Positions 15,219-30,501 are shown, numbered from the stretch's first letter. The stretch is DNA of 64,000 nt from Desulfovibrionaceae bacterium (GCA_028689675.1 JAQVCS010000002.1:174966-238965); one strand, 5' to 3'. The notes: generated from the letters alone by a model not told the origin. Made by a program: numbers and translations.

Positions 15219-18200
15219 TTATTTGTCGATATTCACAAGAATGGGATCTTCTTCCAAATCTTCAAGGAACTTGTCGGCACGTTCTTTTTGGTCGGGCACA
15301 ACAATATCACTGTGCACATATTCGCGGTAGCCTGTACCAGCAGGAATAAGGCGACCCACAATGACGTTTTCTTTCAAGCCGCGCAGATAATCTTCTTTGC
15401 CTTTCAGCGAGGCTTCTGTCAGCACCTTGGTGGTTTCTTGGAAGGAAGCCGCCGAGATGAAGGAAGACGTAGTGAGCGAGGCCTGTGTAATACCCAGCAC
15501 CAGCGGTTCTGCCGTGGCAGGCTGGCGGCCTTCATTGATGGCCTTTTGGTTTTCCTGCTTGAACTCGGCTTTATCCACCTGTTCGCCCACAAGGAAGGAT
15601 GTACCGCCAGAATCAAGCACGGTCACCTTTTTCAGCATCTGGCGCACGATAACTTCGATGTGCTTATCGTCAATGCCCACACCTTGGAAGCGGTACACTT
15701 CCTGAATTTCATCCACCAGATAGCGGGCAAGGTATTTTTCACCGCGCGTATGCAGGATGTCGTGCAGCTCGGGGTAGCCTTCGGTCAGGGTAGCGCCTGC
15801 TTCCACAAAGTCCCCGTCGGTGGCGGTGATATGCTTGCCCTTGGGCACAAGATATTCGCGCGCTTCACCAATTTCGGGGGTGACCATGAGCTTTCTTTTG
15901 CCTTTTGATTCGCCAACATAGGCCACAATACCAGCAATTTCTGAAACCACGGCCATGTCTTTGGGCTTGCGCACTTCAAACAGCTCGGCAACGCGCGGCA
16001 AACCACCAACGATATCTTTGGTTTTTGACGTTTCGCGCGGCTTACGGGCAAGAATATCACCCGCTTGCACATCCTGACCGTTTTTCACCATGATAATACT
16101 GCCCACAGGCAGGGCATGGGTAGCCGCAATGCCGTGCTGCTCGCCGCCCACGGTGGTCATGCCGCGCATTTTCACTTCGCCATCTTCACCGCAAACGGAC
16201 AAAGAGGGGCGGAAGTTGGTGGTGCGGTATTCCATCAGGGTCAGTGAAGTCTGGTGGGTTACATCGTCTATCTTTTCCTGAACGGTTTTGCCTTCAACAA
16301 TGTCGGTAAACTTAATTACGCCGCCCACTTCAGAAACAAGGGGTTCGTTGAAGGGGTCCCATTCTGCCAGCACAACACCCTTGGTGACTTCCTGCTGGTC
16401 GGCAACGTGCAGGCGCGCACCATTGGGCAGAATGTATTTTTCCCGCTCACGCCCTTGGGCGTCCACCACGGTGAGCTGGCCACTTTTGCCCAGCACCAAT
16501 TGCTGGCCATCGCGGTTTTGCACCAGCTTGACGCGGTGCAGAATAACGCGGCCGGGGGTTTGGGCTTCAAACTTATTCTTTTCAACTGTGCCCGAAGCCG
16601 TGCCACCAATGTGGAAGGTACGCATGGTCAGCTGCGTGCCGGGCTCACCAATGGACTGAGCAGCAATAATACCCACGGTTTCACCAATATTCACCAAGTG
16701 GCCGCGGGCAAGGTCGCGCCCATAGCACAGGGCGCAGATGCCGCGGTCGGACTGGCAGGTGAGGGGCGAACGCACCGTAATGGAAGGCACGCCCTTGTCG
16801 TCCAGCATCTTAGCTTCTTTTTCGGTAATCAGGGTGTTTTCGGGCAGCATCATTTCCTGTGTTTCAGGGTCTTGCACAGGGTAAAGCAGCACACGCCCCA
16901 CAGCGCGTTCGGAAAGTTTGGTCTTCACGTCTGCGCCATCACGCACAGGAGCCAGCTCCACACCGTCCACCGTGCCGCAATCGTGCTCGGAGACAATGAC
17001 ATCCTGCACCACGTCCACCAAACGGCGGGTGAGGTAACCAGAGTTTGCCGTCTTCAAAGCGGTATCGGCCAAGCCCTTACGAGCACCGTGGGTAGAGGTG
17101 AAATATTGCAGCACCGAAAGCCCTTCACGGAAGGAAGCCGTAATAGGTGTTTCAATAATTTCACCCGAAGGCTTTGCCATCAGGCCGCGCATACCAGCAA
17201 GCTGGCGCATTTGGTCTTGGTTGCCTCGAGCGCCAGAGTTGGACATCATAAAGAGCGGGTTAAAGCTCTGGTTTTGCTCTACCTTGCCTGTTTTGGGGTC
17301 GGTAAGCATATCGTAGGAAATGGCCTTGGTCATTTCAGACGAGATGTTTTGCGTGGCCTTAGTCCAAACGTCAACGACCTTATTGTATTTCTCGGTACGG
17401 GTAATGATACCGTCGCGATACTGGCGCTCAATATCATCCACTTCGTTTTGCGAGCTTTCCAGAATGTGTTTTTTCGATTCGGGAATAATAAGGTCTTTCA
17501 CGCCAATGGAAACACCAGCACGGGTAGCAAATTCGTAGCCCAAGTTTTTCAGACTGTCGCACAGCACAACCGTGGCTTTAATGCCAGCTTCGCGGTAGGT
17601 GTTGCCCACCAGCTTGGCAATGGCCTTCTTGGTCAGCACTTGGTTGACATTAGAGAAGGACAGCTCTGGCGGCAAAATATCGCTTACCAGCACGCGCCCG
17701 GGGGTGGTGTCATAGGTGACACCATCGGGCATACGCACCTTGATGCGGGCATGAATGGAAACTTGGTCTGCATCATAGGCTGCTTCCACTTCCCACGGGG
17801 CGCAGAAGGTCATGCCCTCACCCTTTTCAAAGGAGCGCATGCAGGTCATATAATACAAGCCCAGCACGATATCCTGCGAAGGCACAATAACAGGGCCGCC
17901 GTTGGCTGGCGAAAGAATGTTATTGGTGCTCATCATCAGCACGCGGCATTCAATTTGCGCTTCCACCGAAAGGGGAATGTGCACAGCCATCTGGTCACCG
18001 TCAAAGTCGGCATTGTAGGCTGTACATACCAGAGGATGCAGGCGAATGGCCTTGCCTTCAACCAGCAGCGGTTCAAATGCCTGAATGCCCAAGCGGTGCA
18101 GGGTAGGGGCGCGGTTGAGCAGAATGGGATATTCGCGCACTACTTCTGAAAGAATATCCCACACCACCAGCTCTTCGCGCTCCACCATCTTTTTCGCGCT

Positions 18201-19406
18201 TTTAATGGTGGAAGCATGCCCCCGCTTTTCCAGTTCGGAATAAATAAAGGGCTTAAAGAGCTCCAGCGCCATTTTTTTGGGCAGGCCGCACTGGTGCAGC
18301 TTCAAGTAAGGGCCAACGGTAATAACCGAACGGCCAGAATAGTCCACGCGCTTGCCCAGCAGGTTTTGACGGAAGCGCCCCTGCTTGCCCTTGATCATGT
18401 CTGAAAGGGACTTTAAGGGGCGGCCGTTAGTGCCAGCAATGGCGCGGCCACGGCGGCCGTTATCAAACAAAGCGTCAACAGCTTCCTGCAACATACGCTT
18501 TTCATTGCGAATGATGATTTCGGGCGCACCCAGTTCCATCAGGCGTTTTAAGCGGTTGTTGCGGTTGATAACGCGGCGGTACAAGTCATTCAAGTCGGAT
18601 GTGGCAAAACGCCCGCCATCCAGCGGCACCAAGGGGCGCAATTCTGGCGGAATGACAGGAATAACTTCCATAATCATCCATTCGGGCTTGTTGTCCGACT
18701 CTAAGAAAGCCTCAACAATTTTTAAGCGCTTGGTGAGTTTTTTCTTTTTGGTTTGGCTTTTGGTGGTTTGCGATTCTTCGCGCAATTCGGCACGCAGGCT
18801 TTCCAAATCTAGCTCTTCGAGCAGGCTGCGAATAGCTTCTGCGCCCATGCCCACGGTCATGACATCATCTGAGCCATAGTGGTCAATAATCTGAAGGTAT
18901 TGGTCTTCAGAAATAACCTGACGTTTGGTGAATTCTGTCTGCCCCGGGTCTAAGACTATATAGGAATCGAAATAGAGCACTTTTTCCAGATCGACCATGG
19001 TCATATCCAGCAAAGTACCTATTTTAGAAGGCAATGTTTTCAAAAACCAGATATGCGCCACAGGAGCGGCAAGCTCGATGTGACCCATGCGCTCGCGGCG
19101 CACTTTAGAGGCAATGACTTCCACGCCGCATTTTTCGCACACAATACCGCGGTGCTTCATGCGCTTGTATTTGCCGCAATTGCACTCATAGTCCTTCACA
19201 GGGCCGAAGATTTTGGCGCAGAAAAGGCCGTCACGTTCGGGTTTGAAGGTACGGTAGTTAATGGTCTCGGGCTTTTTTACTTCCCCATAAGACCATTCGC
19301 GTATGGCTTCAGGCGAGGCGATGGAAATCTGGATGGCTTTCAGGTTGCGGATATTCGCCACATTGGCAGAAGCGCCGCGTGCAGTGAAGAGATCGTCCAG
19401 GCTCAT
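15219..19406 (-). CDS. rpoC: RNA polymerase beta' subunit
   Basis: 1395 residues, normal length for the family. The N-terminal zinc site is visible (C75, C77, C90, C93), the active-site motif NADFDGD lies at 465-471 and binds the catalytic magnesium, and a second zinc cluster occurs in [13 protein letters not shown]. The protein forms the catalytic clamp of core RNA polymerase together with beta. It begins with ATG 19406 after a weak GGTAGC site, 106 bases after rpoB, with a hairpin in the gap. Nothing unusual is seen in the reading frame. Confidence 0.98.
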   Translation of the reverse strand: MSLDDLFTARGASANVANIRNLKAIQISIASPEAIREWSYGEVKKPETINYRTFKPERDGLFCAKIFGPVKDYECNCGKYKRMKHRGIVCEKCGVEVIASKVRRERMGHIELAAPVAHIWFLKTLPSKIGTLLDMTMVDLEKVLYFDSYIVLDPGQTEFTKRQVISEDQYLQIIDHYGSDDVMTVGMGAEAIRSLLEELDLESLRAELREESQTTKSQTKKKKLTKRLKIVEAFLESDNKPEWMIMEVIPVIPPELRPLVPLDGGRFATSDLNDLYRRVINRNNRLKRLMELGAPEIIIRNEKRMLQEAVDALFDNGRRGRAIAGTNGRPLKSLSDMIKGKQGRFRQNLLGKRVDYSGRSVITVGPYLKLHQCGLPKKMALELFKPFIYSELEKRGHASTIKSAKKMVEREELVVWDILSEVVREYPILLNRAPTLHRLGIQAFEPLLVEGKAIRLHPLVCTAYNADFDGDQMAVHIPLSVEAQIECRVLMMSTNNILSPANGGPVIVPSQDIVLGLYYMTCMRSFEKGEGMTFCAPWEVEAAYDADQVSIHARIKVRMPDGVTYDTTPGRVLVSDILPPELSFSNVNQVLTKKAIAKLVGNTYREAGIKATVVLCDSLKNLGYEFATRAGVSIGVKDLIIPESKKHILESSQNEVDDIERQYRDGIITRTEKYNKVVDVWTKATQNISSEMTKAISYDMLTDPKTGKVEQNQSFNPLFMMSNSGARGNQDQMRQLAGMRGLMAKPSGEIIETPITASFREGLSVLQYFTSTHGARKGLADTALKTANSGYLTRRLVDVVQDVIVSEHDCGTVDGVELAPVRDGADVKTKLSERAVGRVLLYPVQDPETQEMMLPENTLITEKEAKMLDDKGVPSITVRSPLTCQSDRGICALCYGRDLARGHLVNIGETVGIIAAQSIGEPGTQLTMRTFHIGGTASGTVEKNKFEAQTPGRVILHRVKLVQNRDGQQLVLGKSGQLTVVDAQGREREKYILPNGARLHVADQQEVTKGVVLAEWDPFNEPLVSEVGGVIKFTDIVEGKTVQEKIDDVTHQTSLTLMEYRTTNFRPSLSVCGEDGEVKMRGMTTVGGEQHGIAATHALPVGSIIMVKNGQDVQAGDILARKPRETSKTKDIVGGLPRVAELFEVRKPKDMAVVSEIAGIVAYVGESKGKRKLMVTPEIGEAREYLVPKGKHITATDGDFVEAGATLTEGYPELHDILHTRGEKYLARYLVDEIQEVYRFQGVGIDDKHIEVIVRQMLKKVTVLDSGGTSFLVGEQVDKAEFKQENQKAINEGRQPATAEPLVLGITQASLTTSSFISAASFQETTKVLTEASLKGKEDYLRGLKENVIVGRLIPAGTGYREYVHSDIVVPDQKERADKFLEDLEEDPILVNIDK

Positions 19407-19475
19407 ATATTGCTACCTTGCTTTATCTAAGCAGTTATTATCATAAAAAACGCATAGCGCGGGGAAAAATCCCTT

Positions 19476-19502
19476 CCCCCGCCAGCAAAACACTGGCGGG
19501 GG
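19476..19502 (-). terminator. GC-rich hairpin between rpoB and rpoC
   Basis: A 10-bp perfect stem (CCCCCGCCAG with CTGGCGGGGG) has a 7-base loop and is followed on the minus strand by GGGAAGGGATTTTTC. The T run is delayed, so it is more likely a partial attenuator or RNA-stability element than a full stop. Confidence 0.5.
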
Positions 19503-19512
19503 CGGGCACTCT

Positions 19513-23748
<4,236 letters not shown>

Positions 23749-23776
23749 TCTGTACCTCAAAGTAGGTATTGGTTTC

Positions 23777-23850
23777 CCCGCCGCGCGGCGGGTAAAAGCT
23801 GGTCATTGCACGATTTTTTCGCCTTATCATAAGCATAAGGCGGCAAAATC
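23777..23850 (-). promoter_or_regulatory. Structured rpoB leader: two hairpins
   Basis: Two structures lie within 105 bases upstream of the rpoB start. One is a perfect 16-base GC palindrome, CCCGCCGCGCGGCGGG (23777-23792). The other is a long hairpin pairing 23812-23827 with 23835-23850 (GCCTTAT stem extended by GATTTT/AAAATC). Neither has a T run on the minus strand, so translational control or RNA processing is more likely than termination. Confidence 0.5.
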
Positions 23851-23973
23851 CCACTGCCCTGTTTGGGGAACAGGGATGTGGGCGTTGACGCTATTTTAAA
23901 ATTCTGTTCGATTGCAATAACTTATGTCTTTGTTCAGAACTATCCGTCCTTGTGATCGAAAAAAGATTCAAAC

Positions 23974-24002
23974 ACTCTAAGCCCAAAGCACAATTTTTGC
24001 AA
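23974..24002 (-). promoter_or_regulatory. Possible promoter of rpoBC
   Basis: The minus strand has TTGCAA (23997-24002), a 17-base spacer and TAGAGT (23974-23979) within the AT-rich 480-base gap between rplL and rpoB. The match is moderate; other pairs in this AT-rich gap are possible. Apart from this and the leader hairpins I see no gene between 23749 and 24231. Confidence 0.35.
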
Positions 24003-24231
24003 GGGAAAAATCCATAACACAAAGACGCAAAAAAAGGAATGCTTCACATAAAAAAAGTAATAAAATTTTGTTGGGCTTTTGCTGTGCTGTATGTAAAAAA
24101 AAGAGCACAAGGTCGCTTGTTGCCCTATATTTTTTGCCAGCAAGTGCTGCATTGTGCAAAGTAAGACTGGCAGCAGCAAAAAAGCTGTGCACAGAGTGAG
24201 CATACGAACAGTACCAGTAAAAAAGAAGAGC

Positions 24232-24264
24232 TAAAAAAGGCGGGTCGCGCAAGCGACCCGCCTT
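24232..24264 (-). terminator. Intrinsic terminator after rplL
   Basis: GGCGGGTCGC (24239-24248) pairs perfectly with GCGACCCGCC (24253-24262) around a 4-base loop, and the minus strand continues with six T bases. It should end much of the ribosomal-protein transcript before rpoB. Confidence 0.9.
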
Positions 24265-24286
24265 GAGTGAACTTGAGTAAGAAAAC

Positions 24287-24667
24287 TTACTTCACTTCAA
24301 CTTCAGCGCCGGCTTCCACCAGCTGCTTCTTGGCGTCTTCGGCTTCTTCCTTAGACACGCCTTCCTTCAGGGTGGAGGGGCAGCCGTCAACCTTTTCCTT
24401 GGCTTCTTTCAGGCCAAGGCTGGTGAGGGCGCGCACAACCTTGATGACGGCAATCTTGTTGGCGCCAGCGCCCTTCAGAACAACGTCAAATTCGGTCTTT
24501 TCTTCAGCAGCGGGGGCAGCTTCGGCAGCGGGAGCCATCATCATGGCAGCGGGGGCAGCGGCGGACACGCCAAACTTTTCTTCCAGTTCTTTGATGAATT
24601 CGGAAAGTTCCAGAACGGTCATGTTGGAGATAAACTCGACAACTTGTTCTTTGGTCACGTCAGACAT
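24287..24667 (-). CDS. rplL: Ribosomal protein L7/L12
   Basis: 126 residues. It has the typical N-terminal dimerization region ([26 protein letters not shown]), an Ala-rich hinge ([19 protein letters not shown]) and the conserved C-terminal domain ([34 protein letters not shown]) that recruits translation factors to the ribosomal stalk. AGGAG precedes the ATG. It follows rplJ by 47 bases in the same operon and ends at a strong terminator. Confidence 0.98.
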   Translation of the reverse strand: MSDVTKEQVVEFISNMTVLELSEFIKELEEKFGVSAAAPAAMMMAPAAEAAPAAEEKTEFDVVLKGAGANKIAVIKVVRALTSLGLKEAKEKVDGCPSTLKEGVSKEEAEDAKKQLVEAGAEVEVK

Positions 24668-24714
24668 GGTATACTCCTAATCTTTGGCTTAAAGTAGTTG
24701 GGTTTACAATTCGC

Positions 24715-25236
24715 TTAGGCAGCTTTCTTTTCTTCAATAGCCTTAAGGGCATACAGAAGACCGCGCTGGATATTGGCGAAAAGCGAAACAAACTGGGTGG
24801 GTACGGCATTCATGGTGCCAAGCAATTGACCCAAGAGCTGCTGCTTGTTGGGCATCTTGGCAAGGGCGTCCACCTGAGCGGGGGTCAGCATCTTACCATC
24901 GAGGCTTGCGCAGCGCACCTTGAAGATTTTGCTTGTTTTGGCAAATTCCTGAATTGCCTTGGCCACCGCAATGGGGTCATCTGTTCCAAGGGCAATGGCG
25001 CAGTTGTCTTTAAAGGTATCTTTAATGACATCGTGCGTCCCGCCGGTGAGAGCGATGCGCGCCAGAGTGTTTTTGACGACATGAAGTTCGCCGCCTTCTT
25101 TACGAAGGGCCACTCTGAGGTTTGTCAGCTCTTCCACCGTCATACCCTTGAAGTCAGTCACGACTGCAATGCAGGAAGCGCCGGCCTTGGCCTTGATAGC
25201 TTCGATCAATACAGCCTTTTCGGACCTTGTATTCAC
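24715..25236 (-). CDS. rplJ: Ribosomal protein L10
   Basis: 173 residues. It starts with GTG (25236), supported by GAGGAG 6 bases upstream. L10 anchors the L7/L12 stalk to the ribosome and, in well-studied bacteria, represses its own operon by binding the leader RNA. Sequence landmarks include [14 protein letters not shown] and [11 protein letters not shown] leader with the classic L10-binding shape lies 60-90 bases upstream. Confidence 0.97.
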   Translation of the reverse strand: MNTRSEKAVLIEAIKAKAGASCIAVVTDFKGMTVEELTNLRVALRKEGGELHVVKNTLARIALTGGTHDVIKDTFKDNCAIALGTDDPIAVAKAIQEFAKTSKIFKVRCASLDGKMLTPAQVDALAKMPNKQQLLGQLLGTMNAVPTQFVSLFANIQRGLLYALKAIEEKKAA

Positions 25237-25297
25237 GTGAATCTCCTCACGTTCGGGGTTGGCTGGTGGAATGCCGAGCCAAAGACTCGTTGTCTGA

Positions 25298-25327
25298 GCA
25301 GGAAATATTAAGGCTTACGCCTCCTGC
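25298..25327 (-). promoter_or_regulatory. L10 leader (autoregulatory RNA element)
   Basis: On the minus strand GCAGGA pairs with TCCTGC, enclosing a small GGC-GTAA-GCC hairpin and an unpaired TTAATATT on one side. This asymmetric stem-bulge-hairpin matches the known L10(L12)4 binding element upstream of rplJ in many bacteria. The full leader probably covers about 25240-25400. Confidence 0.7.
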
Positions 25328-25466
25328 CTTCTTCGACTCGTAATTCCTGTATCCTCTGCCGCAAACTGTCCAAATATATCTTACGAACAATAGGACTGCT
25401 TGAAATTTTATGCGGCGTACTGCATACACCGCTTTGGGTATAATTGCAAGAGCAAAATACCCACTG

Positions 25467-25488
25467 AAAAGGGCGCCAAAGACGCCCC
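25467..25488 (-). terminator. Hairpin after rplA
   Basis: The minus strand reads GGGGCGTCTTTGGCGCCC followed by only four T bases. It lies 17 bases after the rplA stop and probably attenuates, rather than ends, transcription into rplJL. Confidence 0.5.
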
Positions 25489-25504
25489 TTTCACTCTGCA
25501 AGGC

Positions 25505-26212
25505 TTAGCCTTCCAGAAATTTTTTCACTTGAGATATTTCGACCTTGAAGCCGGGGCCCATGGTTGTGGAAACAGCCATAGAAAGGAGGTAATTCCCCTT
25601 AGCGGCGGTGGGCTTCAAGCGGATAACGGCATCTAACAAAGCCTTCAGGTTGTCCTGAATTTTTTCAGAACCAAAAGAGACTTTGCCCAAGGGGGCGTGC
25701 AAAACACCAGCTTTATCAACCTTGAAATCGACACGACCAGCCTTGAGTTCGGTAACGGCTTTGGTCACGTCAAAGGTAACGGTGCCTGTTTTGGCATTGG
25801 GCATAAGGCCACGGGGGCCAAGCACGCGGCCAACCTGACCAACCAAAGCCATAACATCGGGGGTGGCAACAGCAGCATCAAAGTCGATCATACCGCCCTT
25901 GATATCGGCCACCAAGTCTTCTGCACCCACAATGTCAGCGCCAGCAGCGCGGGCTTCAGCCTGTTTTTCACCCTTACAGAAAACAGCCACGCGAACAGTT
26001 TTGCCAAGACCGTGAGGTAAGGAAACCGCACCGCGCACCATTTGGTCAGAATACTTGGGGTCAACACCCAGGCGAATAGCAACATCAACGGTTTCGTCAA
26101 ACTTGGCGAAAGAAGCACCAAGCGATTTGCTTACCGCTTCGTCAACACTGAACAGCGCCTGTAAATCCACGCCTTCAAGGGCTTTACGAAAATTCTTGCC
26201 GTGTTTGGGCAT
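25505..26212 (-). CDS. rplA: Ribosomal protein L1
   Basis: 235 residues from ATG 26212 ([14 protein letters not shown]), preferred over an earlier in-frame start. It carries the L1 signature region [19 protein letters not shown]1 binds 23S rRNA at the mobile stalk near the E site. Its gene follows rplK by 78 bases in the usual rplK-rplA-rplJ-rplL order. Confidence 0.98.
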   Translation of the reverse strand: MPKHGKNFRKALEGVDLQALFSVDEAVSKSLGASFAKFDETVDVAIRLGVDPKYSDQMVRGAVSLPHGLGKTVRVAVFCKGEKQAEARAAGADIVGAEDLVADIKGGMIDFDAAVATPDVMALVGQVGRVLGPRGLMPNAKTGTVTFDVTKAVTELKAGRVDFKVDKAGVLHAPLGKVSFGSEKIQDNLKALLDAVIRLKPTAAKGNYLLSMAVSTTMGPGFKVEISQVKKFLEG

Positions 26213-26290
26213 GATATAATCCTTATCGTTTTGCATCTCCTGCCGCAGGTTGCCCTATCAGCAGTACAATTGATTTCAACGAGTATGCGC

Positions 26291-26713
26291 TTACTTAATG
26301 TCGATGCCCATACTACGAGCCGTGCCTGCGATGTTCTTAACAGCAGCTTCAAGAGAAGCGGCATTTAAGTCAGGCATCTTCAGCTTGGCAATTTCTTCAA
26401 TTTGGTCGTGAGTCAGCGTGCCGACCTTGTTACGGTTCGGTTCGCCAGAACCCTTTTTCAGGTTGGCGGCCTTTAAAATAAGGACGGAAGCCGGAGGGGT
26501 TTTTGTAATAAACGTAAAAGAGCGGTCAGCGTAGACAGTAATCACCACAGGGATGATCATGCCTTTTTGATCCTGCGTACGGGCGTTAAATTCTTTGCAG
26601 AAGCCCATGATGTTCAGGCCGTGCTGACCCAGAGCGGGACCCACTGGCGGGGACGGATTGGCTGCGCCAGCTGGAATCTGCAACTTTACTTTGGCAACTT
26701 CTTTCTTGGCCAT
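26291..26713 (-). CDS. rplK: Ribosomal protein L11
   Basis: 140 residues, typical length. [43 protein letters not shown] is the standard L11 N-terminal domain that binds the GTPase-associated rRNA; shorter motifs seen are [10 protein letters not shown] and the C-terminal [10 protein letters not shown]. It lies 30 bases downstream of nusG in one operon. Confidence 0.98.
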   Translation of the reverse strand: MAKKEVAKVKLQIPAGAANPSPPVGPALGQHGLNIMGFCKEFNARTQDQKGMIIPVVITVYADRSFTFITKTPPASVLILKAANLKKGSGEPNRNKVGTLTHDQIEEIAKLKMPDLNAASLEAAVKNIAGTARSMGIDIK

Positions 26714-26743
26714 GACTATTATTCCTTAAAAGGGGCAGTTTAA

Positions 26744-27319
26744 CTAACCCTTGGAGACTTGGACAAAGTCCAGCTCCACGGGAGTCTGGCGGCCAAATAT
26801 GGACACCGAGACCCTAAGTTTACCTTTGTCGTAATTGACTTCGTCCACCACACCGTTGAAATTCGCAAAAGGCCCGTCCATGACGCGCACTTCTTCACCT
26901 TTTTCAAAGTCAAATTTTGGGCGCGGTGTTTCTTGACGTGTTTCCATGAGGGCAAGAATACGTTCTGCCTCACTATCACGCATGGGAGTGGGGCGATTTT
27001 TCCCGCCCACAAAGCCCGTGACCTTGGGTATGGTTTGCACCATATGCCAGGAAAAATCGGTCATGATCATGCGCACCATAACATAGCCCGGGTAAAACTT
27101 GCGGGTAGTGGTGCGGCGCGTGCCCCCCTTGGAAAGCTCAAGAACTTTTTCGGTGGGAACAACGACTTCCTGAATCAGACCTTCATCCTGCCCTGTGCGA
27201 ATCATCTCGTTAATAGTCTTTTGCACGCGCTGTTCAAAACCAGAATAGGTGTGCAGAATGTACCAACGAGATTTTTTGCTCAACTCGGAGTCGGGAGCTA
27301 TGATTGTTTCTTCATTCAT
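26744..27319 (-). CDS. nusG: Transcription termination/antitermination factor NusG
   Basis: 191 residues from ATG 27319, 5 bases after the secE stop. The NGN domain shows [17 protein letters not shown] and [10 protein letters not shown], and the C-terminal KOW domain shows [18 protein letters not shown]. NusG links RNA polymerase to Rho or the ribosome. A much longer upstream frame exists but has no homology-like features and overlaps secE, so it is not used. Confidence 0.96.
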   Translation of the reverse strand: MNEETIIAPDSELSKKSRWYILHTYSGFEQRVQKTINEMIRTGQDEGLIQEVVVPTEKVLELSKGGTRRTTTRKFYPGYVMVRMIMTDFSWHMVQTIPKVTGFVGGKNRPTPMRDSEAERILALMETRQETPRPKFDFEKGEEVRVMDGPFANFNGVVDEVNYDKGKLRVSVSIFGRQTPVELDFVQVSKG

Positions 27320-27324
27320 AATCA

Positions 27325-27564
27325 TCAGGAAAGTATCGTCTTGATCAGTGAGGACAGGCCCAAATCGACCAGCCCTAAAATTATGGCCATAACTGCCACA
27401 AAGCCGAGCACCATCAATGTGGCGCCCTTGGTCTCTTTTACAGTGGGCCATGTTACCTTGCGGAGTTCCGCGCGGGAGGCTTCCACATAATTGGCAAAGC
27501 GTGTTACCGCGCCGGGACCTTTGTCTTCAATCGCTTGAGAACTTGTGGACTGTTTTTTTGCCAT
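27325..27564 (-). CDS. secE: Preprotein translocase subunit SecE
   Basis: 79 residues from ATG 27564 (MAKKQSTSS). It has the conserved amphipathic helix ([17 protein letters not shown]) and one transmembrane segment ([19 protein letters not shown]), as in the short single-span SecE of most bacteria. It clamps SecY in the inner-membrane translocon. It is placed between tRNA-Trp and nusG as usual. Confidence 0.96.
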   Translation of the reverse strand: MAKKQSTSSQAIEDKGPGAVTRFANYVEASRAELRKVTWPTVKETKGATLMVLGFVAVMAIILGLVDLGLSSLIKTILS

Positions 27565-27591
27565 GATTTTACCTGGAAATAAAATAGAAAA

Positions 27592-27668
27592 TGGCAGGGC
27601 AGGAGGGATTCGAACCCCCAACATGCGGTTTTGGAGACCGCCGCTCTAGCCGTTAGAGCTACTGCCCT
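27592..27668 (-). tRNA. tRNA-Trp (CCA)
   Basis: The acceptor stem AGGGCAG/CTGCCCT, anticodon loop CTCCAAA giving CCA, T loop TTCGAAT and encoded CCA tail are all present on the minus strand. It sits between rpmG and secE, the usual place in many proteobacterial genomes. Confidence 0.96.
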
Positions 27669-27712
27669 GCACACCTTGGGGGAAGATTTCCCCCAAGGAA
27701 GTGAGTTATATA

Positions 27713-27862
27713 TTACCGAGTTTCACGATGCAAGGTGTGCTTCTTGTCCCACGGGCAATATTTTTTAATTTCAAGACGACCCGTGGTATTTTTCTTATTC
27801 TTGCGAGTCGTGTAATTGCGACGCTTGCACTCGGTGCAGGCGAGAATGATATTGATGCGCAT
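27713..27862 (-). CDS. rpmG: Ribosomal protein L33
   Basis: 49 residues ([22 protein letters not shown] start, 27862), ending TLHRETR. It has the CxxC...CPWDKKH pattern of the zinc-type L33 (C9, C12, C36; the fourth ligand position is Asp). It starts 4 bases after the tuf stop and is too short for many gene finders. Confidence 0.95.
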   Translation of the reverse strand: MRINIILACTECKRRNYTTRKNKKNTTGRLEIKKYCPWDKKHTLHRETR

Positions 27863-27866
27863 AATA

Positions 27867-29060
27867 TTACTCGATGATTTCGGTCACCACGCCAGAGCCA
27901 ACGGTGCGGCCACCTTCGCGGATAGCGAAGCGCAAACCAGCTTCCATAGCAATGGGGTGAATGAGCTCAACGATGAACTGGCTGTTATCGCCAGGCATAA
28001 CCATTTCAACACCTTCGGGCAAGTTGATAACGCCAGTGATGTCAGTGGTACGGAAGTAGAACTGAGGACGGTAACCAGTGAAGAACGGGGTATGACGGCC
28101 GCCTTCTTCCTTGGAGAGCACATACACTTCAGACTTAAACTTCTTGTGAGGCGTAATGGATTTAGGGGCAGCCAAAACCTGACCGCGTTCCACGTCATCA
28201 CGCTTGGTGCCGCGAAGCAGAGCGCCAATGTTGTCGCCAGCTTCACCCTGATCGAGCAGCTTGCGGAACATTTCAACGCCAGTGCAAGTGGTGGTCTGGG
28301 TGGGCTTGATACCCACGATTTCCACAGTGTCACCCACTTTCAGCACACCGCGTTCCACACGGCCAGTCACCACGGTGCCACGGCCAGAGATGGAGAACAC
28401 GTCTTCAATAGGCATCAAGAAGGGCTTGTCGACTTCACGCTCGGGGTCGGGAATGAAAGAGTCGCAAGCGTCCAGCAATTCTTTGATGCACTGGCAAGCC
28501 GGGTCGTCGGCGCTGTCAGCTTCAAGAGCCTTCAGAGCAGAGCCCTTGATAACGGGCACGTCGTCGCCGGGGAAGTCGTACTGAGAAAGCAGTTCGCGCA
28601 CTTCCATTTCGACCAGTTCCAGCAATTCGGGGTCGTCAACAAGGTCGCACTTGTTGAGGAACACCACCAGCTGGGGCACGCCAACCTGACGAGCGAGCAG
28701 GATGTGCTCACGGGTCTGAGGCATGGGGCCGTCGGTAGCGGCCACAACGATGATACCGCCGTCCATCTGAGCAGCGCCAGTGATCATGTTTTTGATGTAG
28801 TCAGCATGGCCGGGGCAGTCAACATGCGCATAGTGGCGCTTGTCGGTTTCATATTCCACATGCGAGGTGGAAATGGTGATGCCGCGTTCTTTTTCTTCAG
28901 GGGCTTTGTCGATAGAGTTGTAATCAACAAACGAACCCTTGCCCATCATGCCGGACACCTTGGTGATAGCGGCGGTCAATGTGGTTTTGCCGTGGTCAAT
29001 GTGACCAACAGTACCAATATTGACATGGGGCTTTGTACGAGAAAATTTTTCCTTGCCCAT
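27867..29060 (-). CDS. tuf: Elongation factor Tu
   Basis: 397 residues. The GTPase motifs are clear: GHIDHGKTT (G1), [12 protein letters not shown] (G3) and NKCD (G4); the EF-Tu-specific regions [17 protein letters not shown] and [12 protein letters not shown] follow. It delivers aminoacyl-tRNA to the ribosome. The gene lies downstream of tRNAs Thr, Tyr and Gly, probably co-transcribed with them, and just upstream of rpmG. Confidence 0.98.
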   Translation of the reverse strand: MGKEKFSRTKPHVNIGTVGHIDHGKTTLTAAITKVSGMMGKGSFVDYNSIDKAPEEKERGITISTSHVEYETDKRHYAHVDCPGHADYIKNMITGAAQMDGGIIVVAATDGPMPQTREHILLARQVGVPQLVVFLNKCDLVDDPELLELVEMEVRELLSQYDFPGDDVPVIKGSALKALEADSADDPACQCIKELLDACDSFIPDPEREVDKPFLMPIEDVFSISGRGTVVTGRVERGVLKVGDTVEIVGIKPTQTTTCTGVEMFRKLLDQGEAGDNIGALLRGTKRDDVERGQVLAAPKSITPHKKFKSEVYVLSKEEGGRHTPFFTGYRPQFYFRTTDITGVINLPEGVEMVMPGDNSQFIVELIHPIAMEAGLRFAIREGGRTVGSGVVTEIIE

Positions 29061-29203
29061 AGTGAATCTCCCTGGAAAATTTAGTTATTTGCGGTTAGAG
29101 AGTATAATTGCATATCTGCGCTGCCCGCGTTCACTCCCTGTCTGCCAGGGAAAGTGCATTGGCTAATGCTTGGAGAGAAGTACATGGAGGGATGCTGGGA
29201 AAA

Positions 29204-29279
29204 TGGAGCGGGAAACGGGATTCGAACCCGCAACCCTCAGCTTGGAAGGCTGATGCTCTAGCCGTTGAGCTATTCCCGC
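29204..29279 (-). tRNA. tRNA-Gly (TCC)
   Basis: Acceptor GCGGGAA, anticodon loop CTTCCAA giving TCC, T loop TTCGAAT and encoded CCA are visible on the minus strand. It is third in the Thr-Tyr-Gly-tuf cluster. Confidence 0.96.
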
Positions 29280-29363
29280 ACTACCGTAGTACTCCGACAG
29301 AAACCCGTCTCCTACAGCCAAGGCAGTTCATAGTCCACTGTTTCCATTAGCAGGAATGTGGTG

Positions 29364-29449
29364 TGGTGGTGGGGGATGGATTTGAACCATCGAAGTCTTA
29401 CGACGACAGATTTACAGTCTGTTCCCTTTGGCCACTCGGGAACCCCACC
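29364..29449 (-). tRNA. tRNA-Tyr (GTA)
   Basis: This is a class II tRNA with acceptor GGTGGGG/CCCCACC, anticodon loop CTGTAAA giving GTA, a long variable arm and an encoded CCA. Confidence 0.96.
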
Positions 29450-29496
29450 ACTCAGTTACAGTATAAATACTATAACGAAATTTTTGTTCTTGCTAG

Positions 29497-29572
29497 TGGA
29501 GCTGGCGACAGGAATTGAACCCGCAACCTGCTGATTACAAATCAGCTGCTCTACCAATTGAGCTACACCAGC
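29497..29572 (-). tRNA. tRNA-Thr (TGT)
   Basis: Acceptor GCTGGTG, anticodon loop TTTGTAA giving TGT, T loop TTCAATT and encoded CCA are present. It is the first gene after the promoter at 29586-29614. Confidence 0.96.
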
Positions 29573-29585
29573 AGCAACAAGAGGG

Positions 29586-29614
29586 CTTATACATAAGGCA
29601 AAATGCTTTGGCAA
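29586..29614 (-). promoter_or_regulatory. Promoter of the tRNA-tuf-ribosomal operon
   Basis: The minus strand has TTGCCA (29609-29614), a 17-base spacer and TATAAG (29586-29591), 14 bases before tRNA-Thr. Strong boxes and placement before a stable-RNA cluster support it. Confidence 0.75.
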
Positions 29615-29643
29615 GCAAAAAATAGCACTTTTTTAATTTTTTT

Positions 29644-30501
29644 TTAGTATGCTGGAGCTCGAGCAGAACAAAATCTCTGTAACTGTGCATAATCTTTATG
29701 TATTTTTATGTCATGCCAAAAATGTGTTTGGGCAAGGCTTGCGGCAAGCACTTCGCCCTGCGTGGCACCGTGTTCTAAAAGCAGCAGGCCACCGCCGCGC
29801 AAAGCCCCCTGCGCTGCTCTGGCGGCGGCCTCTAGGTGCAGCAAACCCGAGCGTGGCGAAAACAAGGCGGCCGCAGGTTCAAAATTGCGTACCTCTGGGC
29901 TGAGGCTGGCTAATTCTTCCTCAGCAATATAGGGCGGGTTGCTTATCACAAGGTCAAGGCTGTGCGGCAGCAGGGGTGCGCAGGTTAAATCCCCCAGCAG
30001 GGGCAAGACCTGCTGGGCGGCACCAAGCTGGCGTGCATTTTTTTGTGCGGCATCCAGAGCCTGCGGGGCAATATCCAGCATCAGGCCGCGCCACAGGGGG
30101 CGCTCGCAAGCCAGCGTAAGGGCAATGCAGCCTGTTCCTGTGCCCAAATCGGCAAAGGTGCAGGCATGGCTTGGCAAATGCTCAAGGGCATAGTCCACCA
30201 AAAGCTCTGTTTCGGGGCGGGGAATAAGGGTGTGGGCATTTAACAGGAAGGTGCGCCCATAAAATTCTTTGCTGCCCACAAGGTAGGCCACGGGCTCACC
30301 CTGCGCGCGACGCTCTATAAGTGCCTGAATACATTTTTCTTGCTCTGCGCTGAGCTTGTCTTGCTCATGCAGCAGCAAGCCCACGCGGTCAAGCCCAAGC
30401 ACATGAGCAGCAATAATTTGTGCAGAACGGCGCGGGGCATCCACATGGGCGGCAGCAAGCAACGCTGTGCTGCTGTGCACTATTTGAGAAAGGCTTTGCA
30501 T
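29644..30501 (-). CDS. prmC: Peptide chain release factor N5-glutamine methyltransferase
   Basis: 285 residues from ATG 30501. An N-terminal helical domain is followed by the SAM-binding motif FADLGTGTGCIALTLA and the catalytic NPPY in VISNPPYIAEEE. PrmC methylates the Gln of the GGQ loop of release factors. A longer upstream frame has no family features. No prfA gene is adjacent here. The last codons run into an A/T-rich stretch shared with the tRNA promoter region. Confidence 0.93.
   Translation of the reverse strand: MQSLSQIVHSSTALLAAAHVDAPRRSAQIIAAHVLGLDRVGLLLHEQDKLSAEQEKCIQALIERRAQGEPVAYLVGSKEFYGRTFLLNAHTLIPRPETELLVDYALEHLPSHACTFADLGTGTGCIALTLACERPLWRGLMLDIAPQALDAAQKNARQLGAAQQVLPLLGDLTCAPLLPHSLDLVISNPPYIAEEELASLSPEVRNFEPAAALFSPRSGLLHLEAAARAAQGALRGGGLLLLEHGATQGEVLAASLAQTHFWHDIKIHKDYAQLQRFCSARAPAY

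Noticed and set aside
16254..18149. A 631-codon open frame on the plus strand opposite rpoC
   Set aside because: It is antisense to a certain gene and its composition mirrors rpoC codons; no domain or ribosome site supports it.
27816..29084. A 422-codon open frame opposite tuf
   Set aside because: It is the reverse shadow of the highly biased tuf gene; similar frames occur opposite rpoB, nusG and glyA.
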